A stretch of 64,000 bases of DNA from Zarea fungicola (lineage: Eukaryota; Ascomycota; Sordariomycetes; Hypocreales; Cordycipitaceae). Numbering within the stretch: position 1 is the stretch's first letter; each line of letters starts with the position of its first letter. Both the position numbers and the translations under genes were made by a program. This document shows positions 55,287-64,000 of the stretch, in pieces. The stretch covers positions 62,001 through 126,000 of the forward strand of contig FWCC01000335.1 of the NCBI GenBank assembly GCA_900169235.1. Direction: 5' to 3'. Under the pieces are notes generated by a model, which was not told where the DNA came from, did not search any database, and saw only the letters and a list, made by a program, of their open reading frames with translations.

Positions 55287-58200
55287 GATGGCTGTCAATT
55301 GTCGAAAGAGTTGATGTTGATGTCGGGGAAGCAATGCCGGCCCTGTCCTAAATGTCGAAGTTGGGCGACGACATAGTACGGCAGGGAGGCTCCTTGTCGC
55401 GATATAAATTAGGACGAGTCAATTGACGGGGGTGAGTAGAGCGATGGATATTGCGAGATTCGATTCCGATTGCAAGGAGATGGAGTGGAGAGTTGGTCGC
55501 GGCGCCTTTTGGTTATTGATGCCAGTGTCGTCGGCACAGGCAGGGAGTTGACCTTGGTGACAAACTACTGGAATGGGCGAGTGTGGGGACGCGCGTTGAA
55601 ACAGTCCGAATGAGGGTGAGGATTGAATGTTGCAGGTTGTTGTGGAATCGATAGACGGGAGTAGATCGGTCGCATTCGAGGGTGGCGTATTGCAGTATGG
55701 TTGAGACTGTTTCAACAGAGTCGGTTGACGATGTGCCGGTTGCTGCGGATGGCGGTCGTGTGTCGAGTGTTTTTAAGTGTCTCGCTGGTAGGAGCGAATG
55801 GAAGTTGCAATTCCAATGAGAAGGATAAAGGCTAGGGGAGAGAAATAAAAGGCAAGAAGGAAAGAGAAAAACGAAGGTTACAAGGAAAGGAGACAATGAG
55901 GATAAAGACGGAGAAAGAAGGAGAGGCGACAAAGCAAGAGAGTGAAAGAGTAGATGGAATAAGACGAGAGAGTCCCTGCCCGTGGTGGCAGTGGAGGACA
56001 AGAGAGGATGAGCGGGAGGGAGGGAAGGGAAGAAGGAACAGGAGGGATCCGTTCCGGGCGGTTGTTGGGTGACATTTACAGGGGGGCAAAGTGGCCTGAA
56101 GATTCCCTGCAGGGGAGGGGCAAGCCTAGTTGGTGGGCAACGCCAGTGGACGGCCCCAGTGACGACGCCAGTGGACAGCCAGTGGACAGCCCAGTGGACA
56201 GTGGACAGCCCGGTGGGCAACCCGGTGGGCAACCCCCCGGTGGACAACGGCCAGGCGACCGAGAGGCCACGCCTAGGCCACGGGCGTCAAAACTGTGGCT
56301 GATGGGCACGGTGAGTATGGCCAATGAAGCAGGTGAGACCTTTTCATTCTTATTATTTTATCTATTATTATAATTTATTCAGTCGGCTTTGATTTTCTTC
56401 TAAAAAAATATTTTCGGTTTCCTTTGAATTGCGCCCCCATGCACGTCCCTAGAATTCAACACCAACACTGCCTTTTGTTGGCGCCAACCCCATCCTGTGG
56501 CTCACCATTCATTACCTGTATGGCCTGTATTTCCGCAGCATCCCACCAGAGATTGCCTCCCCTGCCTAATGCCAGCACTGCCTCCATCAGGCACCAGGCA
56601 ATGCACTCTAACAAGTTTCAGACATCCCAGCTTCATTCTCATCTATAATTAAAACCGACGGCAGTACCTCGTTTCTCTCCTCGACAATTGTTTCTACAGA
56701 TTCCCCCGGCTTGGCAGCCCCTCTTCTGCCTCTGCAACAACAAAACAAAACGCACCGGAAAAAACGCAAGCCATTGTTACACCTGCCCATTTCGGCTCCT
56801 TTCTGGCGCAAAGCCACCTTTTCATTTTCCCGTCCTTGACTTGAGGCTCGACCTTGATATTTGAGCAGGGTACCACGCACATAAAACGCCTCCTTTTTAT
56901 GTACCCAGTAACAATATGTGCACGTTTTTTTTTCCAGTTGCAGCCATTCCGTGCCATACCCTGGCAACTGGTAAACAACGTAGATCGAGGTCACGAGCCC
57001 ATCCTCGCCGGCTATTCCTCCCATCGAACTGTCAACACTCGTCGCTTAATACATGCATCTCCATGTATAGAGAAAGTCAAGTACCCGCATGGAAAACACT
57101 ACATGTGCAACAACCCATGCACATCAAATACATCACACATGCACAAGAAACCTCGGTTAATCTCTTCCTCCACCTACTCTCACACCAACCCTCTCCAAAC
57201 ACATCGAAACTTGCCCACGATCGCAAGCCTTGTTTCGAAAAAAAGCCCAGCCTGCCAACCTGCATCCAACACAAAGGCTAAACCCAAACTATGCCACTCT
57301 CCGCGGCCCAACCACGGCGCTGCACCCCACACCCTCTTTCATCAACACACAACCACCAAACAGGTCCCGAACCTAACATGTGGCTTGTTGAACAAGTAAC
57401 TAATAACCACTTTAACCAGAACACATATTTTAGCCCCTCCTTCCTCAGCTGGCGCGGGACAACTTGGCATAGTTCCAGTACTGCATAAAACAAAACACAA
57501 AAGATCTTGCCAGTGAGGGCTGTTCCGTACCAAACCAGCAAGAAATCACTCAATGGGTCCTATCCTGTGCAAGACCAGTTACCACCGCGGCAGCAACGGC
57601 AGCATCGGCACACACAGAAATCACAAAACCAATAGGCAGGCTTCTCTGATTCCTCGACGCTACACCTGTGACCCGTCAAGTTGCGCCGCATCGCCCCAAC
57701 ATGGCAAAGCGTTGGACACTCATAGGTCAAACCAGGGAATGGCAGCGTAGTATCCCGCGACCGAACCACTTCCGCGCCAACACGCTTTGTCCCACCACTC
57801 AGCCATTGACTATTTGCCCCAGCGCCCTCGTGGGTTTCCTCTAGTAATCTATGGAGTACAATCAAGCACACTGTACTTGATTGACTAATGACTTGGAAAT
57901 ACACATAAAAAAGCAGAGAGCTTCAGAAGCGAGGGAGCCACTCTGGGGTATACATCAAAATGGCCTCATAACCCCGCGTCCCACCAGCTTATCCACCGAC
58001 TTTTCCCGCAATAAAAGGTCCCTGGCTGAATTGGCGTCTTTTGTGGCCATGGAAACGGGAATACGGATAATCACCATGTAGTTCTATAATCTGTCATGCA
58101 AATCCCCCTCCATGGAGCAACTACTAAGCTGATTTTTTCTGGCCAACGCGCCGCTCAAGCCTCTTTCCGGCCTTTGCCCACGAAGCCAAGCCATTCAGTC

Positions 58201-59148
58201 TTACATTTTGTATCTAGTTACTCACAACAGAACCAACACCTGTCGGACCGAAAATTTATACGTACTTGTATAAAAAAAAAAGTCTAATTCAAAAACGGCA
58301 TGGTCAGCCATGGAAAAGGTTTCAAAGAAATAATACCACTGCTGGCCATGTCGACTTGTAACCACCACATGATCCATCGCCACATTCACCACAACCAAAC
58401 AAGATACACGCAGAGCATTCGTCAATTTCCATTGGCCACTTGCTTGAATTCTGGCATCACCGTACCACCTGCCTCATCTTCTTCACCATCTGCACGACTT
58501 TTTTCTTTCTCCTCTTTTTTAGTATTTCAAATTATATTTGGAGGCTACCTTTCAAGACAAAAATCTAGTTTTCCCCATGCCTGCCTGGCCTTGGCCCAAG
58601 ACACAGTAGTGATAAATACACACAAAAAAAATTACAATCACACAACATAACAACTAAAACTTTTTTTTCGCCCCGTTGCCATGTCATGCCCTTCTTCTTT
58701 CCTCTCTCTTTCTCTCTCTCTCCCAATTTTGGCTCCATCTGCAGTTCCATTGCATACTCATCACACTAGATTTTCATCTGTCAGTCGCCCACGTTCAGAA
58801 TTTCTGCTGGCGGTCCTCATTCTTCATGCCAGTCTTGTCATCCGCTGTCTTTTTTGGGGGGGAAAGAACAAATTTGTTCCCCTTCCACCATTGTTATCCA
58901 TGCTTGTGCTCCGGCGTAAAAGAAAATTTAAATCAAAAGTAGGAAATGAGGGTGTAGAGGGAAAGTACCAGTAAAACAACAGTGACAGTCCTGACGCCAC
59001 TGGATATGATACAAGAAACGAGTCGCATAGTGGCTTTTGCTCCATGGTTTTCTTTTTTTTTTTTTTTTGATAAAAGTCATTTTCGTTTTTCAATCCTGCA
59101 TTTTTCCTTCTCCTCTTCAATACTGTCTTGAGTAAACGGAAATGTTCA
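55287..59148. other. 3.9-kb intergenic region with minisatellite
   Basis: No gene supported. Contains a purine-rich tract (55850-56040), the GTGGACAGCC minisatellite at 56141-56250, a CT-rich microsatellite near 58702-58722 and a T tract near 59048. The frame 55513-56247 (minus) only translates the repeat and pyrimidine tracts. Confidence 0.5.
56141..56250. repeat. GC-rich minisatellite (CAGTGGACAGCC-type)
   Basis: About nine degenerate 9-12 bp units of CAGTGGACAGCC / CCGGTGGGCAAC, lying ~850 bp upstream of the start of the anchored fungal protein. Confidence 0.85.
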
Positions 59149-60387
59149 TCACACATCCCACTCCACTTCCTCTTCGTCTTCGACCTCGTCGTTGTTGGTC
59201 AAGGCGGAGAATGAGCCACCAACAGCCTTCTTGCTGTTGGCACCGTTGCCGTTGGTCTTCGGGGCAGCCTGCTTAGCGGCGGGGGCGGCCTTGGGGGCGG
59301 CTTCGGGAGCGGGAGCAGGAGCCTCGTCGGCCGAGGCGTTGCTTGGCGCCTTCTTCTTGAAGCTCTTTGGCTTCACTGTGCTCCATTCTTCCTCGGCTGC
59401 TCGAGGTTGAGACTCAACCACGGCCGGGGCGGCGCTGGGGGTACCATTGGTCTTCACGGCCGGGGCGGCGCTGACCTCAAAGGTATCAAGAGGCTGGTGC
59501 AAGTCACCGTTAGTCTTGGGGACACCGTTGGAGGCACCCTGCTTCCAGGCAGCCGTGGCTCCGTTAGTGAACTGCGAGCCATCCTTGGCAGCGCGACCTT
59601 CAGCGATGCGAGCCTGGCGGCGCTGCTTCTCCTCGAGAGACTTGCGCTCAGTTTCGGCCTCGTCACGGGCAGCCTTGGCAGCCTCAGCCTTCTTTCTGTT
59701 CTGGCGCTGCTTCTTGGTCTCCGTCTTTTCGGCGGGCTTGCTGGCCTTCTTCTGCTCCGTAGGTTTAGTGTCAGTCAGACGAAGGACAGATGGAGCGGCA
59801 GCCTTGGGCTCCAGCATGTCATCGACGCGACCAGCCTCGGCGGGTACAGCGGCAGTCTCATCCTCGACTGATTCGTCCACGCTGGCGCTGGCCTCGGACT
59901 CAGCAGGGGCGGGGGCTGCTGGTGCGGGCGCGGGCGCGGGCGCAGGAGCATCAGCCTTGGCAGCCTTTGCGCCACCAAGCTGGCTGGCCTTGGACTGCTT
60001 GACATACTTCTCACGCTGCTTCGAGTCCGTTTTGGCGGCAAATTTGGTGCCCTCCTGTGCCTTGGCGAGCTGCAGGGCAAACTCACGGTTGGCGGCAGAG
60101 TCATCCATGGTGTCACGGACGTTGGTCACGCTGGCCTCAGGCTCCTTTGCCTCGGGGGCTGCCCGAGTGGCCTTGGTGGAGGACTGAGAGTCCTGAGCAA
60201 AGGCTTCCAGGCGCTGCTTCTTCTTCCTGTCCTCTTTGCGAGCTTCTGGCTGGGTCGCCTTGGCCTTGGCGGCAGCAAGAGCTCGCTTTTTGGCATCGGG
60301 TCGGGTAGAGAAGTGGTAAACGGTGTAACCAGCACCGATGATGGCGATGTACCCGCCAACGGTGTACAGAAGGTTTAGGTCAGTCAT
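59149..60387 (-). CDS. N-anchored Lys/Ala/Glu-rich conserved fungal protein
   Basis: Single exon, 412 aa. Residues 5-26 (LLYTVGGYIAIIGAGYTVYH) are one transmembrane segment. It is followed by a long, highly charged Ala/Lys/Glu region with helical, coiled-coil-like runs (KKQRQNRKKAEAAKAARDEA), an Ala-Pro repeat (APAPAPAPAPAAPAP) and an acidic C terminus DEVEDEEEVEWDV. The layout, a short lumenal end, one TM and a long charged cytosolic tail, recalls ER proteins that contact ribosomes, but I cannot assign a family. Conserved tail blocks EEEWSTVKPKSFKKKA and GGSFSALTNNDE suggest real functional segments. Role unknown. Confidence 0.8.
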   Translation of the reverse strand: MTDLNLLYTVGGYIAIIGAGYTVYHFSTRPDAKKRALAAAKAKATQPEARKEDRKKKQRLEAFAQDSQSSTKATRAAPEAKEPEASVTNVRDTMDDSAANREFALQLAKAQEGTKFAAKTDSKQREKYVKQSKASQLGGAKAAKADAPAPAPAPAPAAPAPAESEASASVDESVEDETAAVPAEAGRVDDMLEPKAAAPSVLRLTDTKPTEQKKASKPAEKTETKKQRQNRKKAEAAKAARDEAETERKSLEEKQRRQARIAEGRAAKDGSQFTNGATAAWKQGASNGVPKTNGDLHQPLDTFEVSAAPAVKTNGTPSAAPAVVESQPRAAEEEWSTVKPKSFKKKAPSNASADEAPAPAPEAAPKAAPAAKQAAPKTNGNGANSKKAVGGSFSALTNNDEVEDEEEVEWDV

Positions 60388-61552
60388 GATGACAGTTGAG
60401 TTATTCGAGACGGAGGATCAGGTTGATGAATACGACTAAAATGTCGCTAGCGCAAAGCGACTCGTTGGTCCTAGCTTTTTGGGGGTTGCGTCGTCAAATG
60501 AGTTGACGGGGAACGCAAGTTGCGGCTACAGGAGAGCTCGCAATTGTAGCTAGTCGATGAAAACTATGTCCAATCGATGATGGCCGGGCGATATCCTGTC
60601 CTGTCGGTCAATGGCGGGATGCTGGTGATGGGTGACCAGATCACGCCAGTTCGAGCACAAGCACGAGCACGAACACGGGGCAAGAGTCGATGGTGGTCGA
60701 CTGAGCAGGGCAAGACAGTAACAAGAACAGGAAGAGCCGAGAGGGAATGCCGGGGAGAGAAGAGAGGATGGGCGCAGAGAAGAACGAAGCACAAGATGAA
60801 GGAGGCGAAGATTGACGGGAAGAAAATGTGGCCCAAAGACACTTCTGCCAACGAGCCAAAGATGAGTTGTGTGTGTGGTTATTGCGTTCTGGCTACGTCG
60901 CCAATCGAGACACCCAGGGCGACCACCAAGGGCACGGCACTAACCCTATTTTGGTCTAGCTCGCTCTGTCATTTGGAGCACAGGAACCGTCTAGGAAGCA
61001 CACAATGACCAGAAAACGGCCCTGCAAAGTCACGCTCTATCACTGCTGCTGTTACAGGGGGTCAAGGGGCACACAGCAGATGCTTGCTGAAACAGTACAG
61101 GACACACAGATACACTAACAGCGACCACTTCGGGCGGCCTTCAGGCACCTTGGGTATCCCACTAGCAGGATCCAGTTCCCAGGAAACGGGATTCAGGGGA
61201 AGCGGAGCATCCGTATCTCATAATCCGCTGTTGGACCCTGACGCCTGACGCCCGGCCAATCTCTCTTGAACGATGGACGTGTAATTAATGTATTCTCTCC
61301 ACCCATTATTCCCAATTGCCAAAGATACGAGTACGGATTGGGTGGCTTTCGTGGCCTTTCAGCGGTACGAACAAGGATGGAATAAAACCATGGGAGGTCG
61401 CAAGAGAATCAACAATCTGGCTACAATACGAGGCTCCCGCCAGGAATTGGCGAGAATTTTGGCGAGAATCCAGGCTTGCAATTAGGTATAAGGAAAAGCT
61501 CTCAATCCACTCTGGACAGTATGTAATTACCAAAAGTACTGCCACCCCTTGT
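60388..61552. other. intergenic, no gene seen
   Basis: This is the promoter of the N-anchored protein and 3' flank of the MDR gene. No gene-like frame or repeat was found. Confidence 0.55.
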
Positions 61553-62855
61553 TCAATTGTCAAGCTCCATCACCGCCTTGCCGAGTCCCCCCTTGCCACT
61601 CAACACAATCTTGCAGGCGGCCTGGACAGCCTCAATGTTATTAAACGACACCACAGATCCCACGACAGGACGCAAGGAGCCCGTTCTTATCAATCCAGCG
61701 AGCGTCGTCAGATCATTGCCATTTGGATTGACGAACATGTAGCCGTAGTTGGTCCTGGCTCGCGTGGCCCGCCAGCAATGGTACGCAAAAATTCCCTCAA
61801 GCACCATACGAGCCATCTTTGGCACCGGCTCACCACCTTCTTTGACCATGACACTGTTGGCCTGTTTTCCAGAAGGGATACCTGAGATTGAGACAATGCT
61901 GCTGGTTTCCGGCTTCATCAGTGGCAGAAACTGGGCTGCCTGGGTCATTGTATCAAGGAGAAAATCCACGGAGCCATGGGGGATGACCTGGGCCGGGTCT
62001 TCCTTGGTGTAGTCAATAACTGGCAGAGCACATTTTTAGCAGATGGTAATGTACAATGAATGGTGCAATGGGGGCATACTCTGGTCCACGACCCCTTCAC
62101 CCAGAAACTCGGAAATCTTGGTGACTTTGGCAGTCGATACTGAAGTGATGACCTTGCCAGCTTTGAAGTGATTTTTCGCCAACTGAATACCATACGAACC
62201 AACACCACTCACTATGAAGCGTCAGCAGATCAGACCGCACACTGCGAAGCGGAACGCATACAGCCGCCCGGGATAAATACAGTCTTGCCCTCCAGTGAGC
62301 CCTTGCCATGCTGGAGAGCCTGAAATGCAGTCATCGCAGCAAGGGGCACTGCAGCAGCCTCAACAAAGGATATGCCATCTGGTTTGAGGGCAAGATGCGA
62401 CTCATCACTTCTGGCATATTCGGCCCATGCACCTTGAAATGCCAACTGTAAGTAACAAGTACCCAATTGTTCAACAATCATGTTGCAGAAAGATGTAGGA
62501 AATCACCTCGGTCTTTTTCCGCCAGGCAGGCAAACACCTCATCTCCTGGTTTAAAGTTGACAACATCGCTGCCGACTTCTACCACCGTTCCAGCAATATC
62601 AAGCCCAAGAATATAAGGGAACCTATCCAGTACTGTATGAGTGAAAATACATTAGGGCATTGTGTCCGAGGGGTTTTACTTTTCTTTGGTGAGGGGCTTC
62701 ATAAAGCCGTTTGCTCTCTTGGCATCCAAGGGATTAATGCTTGCGGCTCTGACCTGGATAATGATGTCCCTGCCATTCACAATAGTTGGACGAGGCACGT
62801 TGGCATACTCATATCCTGACGGTTCCGTGTATCTGGAAACGTTAATGGCTCGCAT
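61553..62855 (-). CDS. zinc-free MDR oxidoreductase (quinone/enoyl reductase-like)
   Basis: Five exons on the minus strand: 62855-62680, 62622-62507, 62432-62262, 62211-62080 and 62019-61553 (353 aa). The exon 3 acceptor (TTTCAAG) was chosen because it restores EKDRGAWAEYAR. GroES-like N terminus: VRAASINPLDAKRANG, FPYILGLDIAGTVVEVG and FKPGDEVFA. The Rossmann motif is GLSGVGSYGIQLAK. Position His/Cys zinc ligands of true alcohol dehydrogenases (GHE) are replaced by GLD, so it belongs to the zinc-independent quinone oxidoreductase / trans-enoyl reductase branch using NADPH. The substrate is unknown. Not physically linked to a PKS here. Confidence 0.88.
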
Positions 62856-64000
62856 CTCAGTAGCCAATATGGCGACTTTTATTATTGTAATATCTGTCTT
62901 TTTTTTTTATAAAAAAAAAAGTTTAGGTCAAAGGAATCTATTGTTGAGAGGCCGCAACGTGCTTTATTTTGTCCAGAGCAGTGTGGCCTGATCTGGCGGG
63001 ATTTCCGTCCGATGCACGCCTATTCAGCTGCGCAGTTAGGAAGCCACACTCAGTTTATGTTCTTTGCCAAGCACAATGTACAAGCCTCCAACCAGTTTGT
63101 CCTGGTGTGAGGGCAAGTGTAGCTTAAATCGTCGGGGCAGGAATATCATCCCCCTTCCCTATTGGGGGGCAACTACAGTGGCTAGGATCGCAATATAAAT
63201 AAGGAGTCGGCCGAGTTTCAACAGCTCGTGCGACGCCGTTTTCTGCTGAGTAGTTTATTGCTTGATTTGTGTGACTGCAACATTGGCTTACGCTAGAGCT
63301 GGCAATGATGGCGAATACTGGTGACAGCCCAGGTTGAAGCACTTTGGGAATCGCTCTCCTCAAGATATTGATTGATTCCGGGACAACTCAACTTGCAGAT
63401 TTTCTGTCACTACAAAAAAGAAACAACTCACTGTTCTATGAAGACTTTCATCCGATAAAAATAGTAATATACGGATATTAAATCTTGATGATAACCTGGG
63501 CTTAAAACGCCACCAAATGCAACTCAATTAAACCGGGCTTGCTACCCCATGCTAATTAAATTTAGTTCGAGTCCTTGATGAACATGGAAAAAGCATGACG
63601 AGCGCCATTACGAACATTGATCATCCTGCTCTGGAGCATTGCCGCGGCTCAGCATTCTTCCGCTTGCATTCAGTAAAGTTTCCAATAATTCTCAAGTCAC
63701 AGAATATTTGACACTTCAAACTTATACATAGAAATACTCCGGACCTGGAGAAATTCTTCAAATAGCGCATTTCCCCGGCCGGAGACGCCCGTCAAAAGCG
63801 TCGTTCGTGGGGCGCCATGCACACAAAACAGACAACGCCACGACCCCGCCGCACATGCAATGCAGGGAAGCCATAACCAAAACTTAATAAACCTTTGGCA
63901 CTTCCACTTGACAGACACTAAAAAAAAGAACGCATTAAACACAAGTAATCAAAGACCCTGGATTCTGGCCCCGCCTCCGCCTCCGCCTCACTGTAAGTAA
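62856..64000. other. intergenic to window edge
   Basis: No gene seen. T/A tracts at 62898-62920 lie in the MDR promoter. The extreme right end is a CCTCCG-type short repeat (63968-63990). Confidence 0.55.

Noticed and set aside
55513..56247. 244-codon minus-strand frame
   Set aside because: It translates the minisatellite and a pyrimidine tract; low complexity throughout.

Overview
This window is nuclear DNA from a filamentous ascomycete, most likely a Sordariomycete and probably of the order Hypocreales. The genes are compact and split by short introns of about 50-260 bp, with GTATGT/GTAAGT-type donors and C/T-rich acceptors. Intergenic DNA carries many homopolymer and microsatellite tracts. 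The gene set is typically fungal: NOP9, a p32/MAM33 protein, an OSBP-like protein, a Zn2Cys6 regulator, GMC and OYE flavoenzymes, and several orphan families seen only in fungi. I found no tRNA, rRNA, CRISPR array or intact transposon. The species call is inference.

Layout. 0.9-18.2 kb is mostly housekeeping or conserved: a four-TM membrane protein, a tiny secreted protein, an AMMECR1-domain protein, a divergent Ras-like GTPase with no CAAX box, a PLP-dependent group II decarboxylase, NOP9 and a 4-coumarate:CoA ligase-like enzyme ending in the peroxisomal signal ARL. 19.4-26.3 kb holds an aldo-keto reductase, a Pro/Gln-rich protein with a polyQ tract and a conserved fungal orphan with an expanded Gln/His region. 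26.3-32.1 kb has no gene I can support. 32-39.7 kb holds a secreted alpha/beta hydrolase with a Cys at the nucleophile elbow, an oxysterol-binding-protein homologue and the mitochondrial p32 protein.

The most interesting part is 40.7-51.0 kb. A GMC oxidoreductase, a Zn2Cys6 transcription factor, a dienelactone hydrolase-family enzyme, a secreted six-bladed beta-propeller (SMP-30/gluconolactonase-like) and an old yellow enzyme sit together with no PKS, NRPS or terpene synthase. The promoters of the GMC gene, the regulator and the OYE gene share degenerate tandem arrays of a 9-bp unit, TAGCGTCCG, in the same orientation relative to each gene. Two more promoters in the block carry related CGG-containing direct repeats. 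This looks like a small pathway-specific regulon for metabolite modification or detoxification, with its own regulator and operator code.

51.8-62.9 kb returns to conserved genes: an unrecognised membrane-like reading frame whose apparent second codon is TAG, a Tma17-like proteasome-assembly chaperone, two conserved fungal orphans and a zinc-free MDR oxidoreductase. Exon boundaries were worked out by hand from splice sites and reading-frame continuity. Those that rest on unusual sites are marked in the entries.
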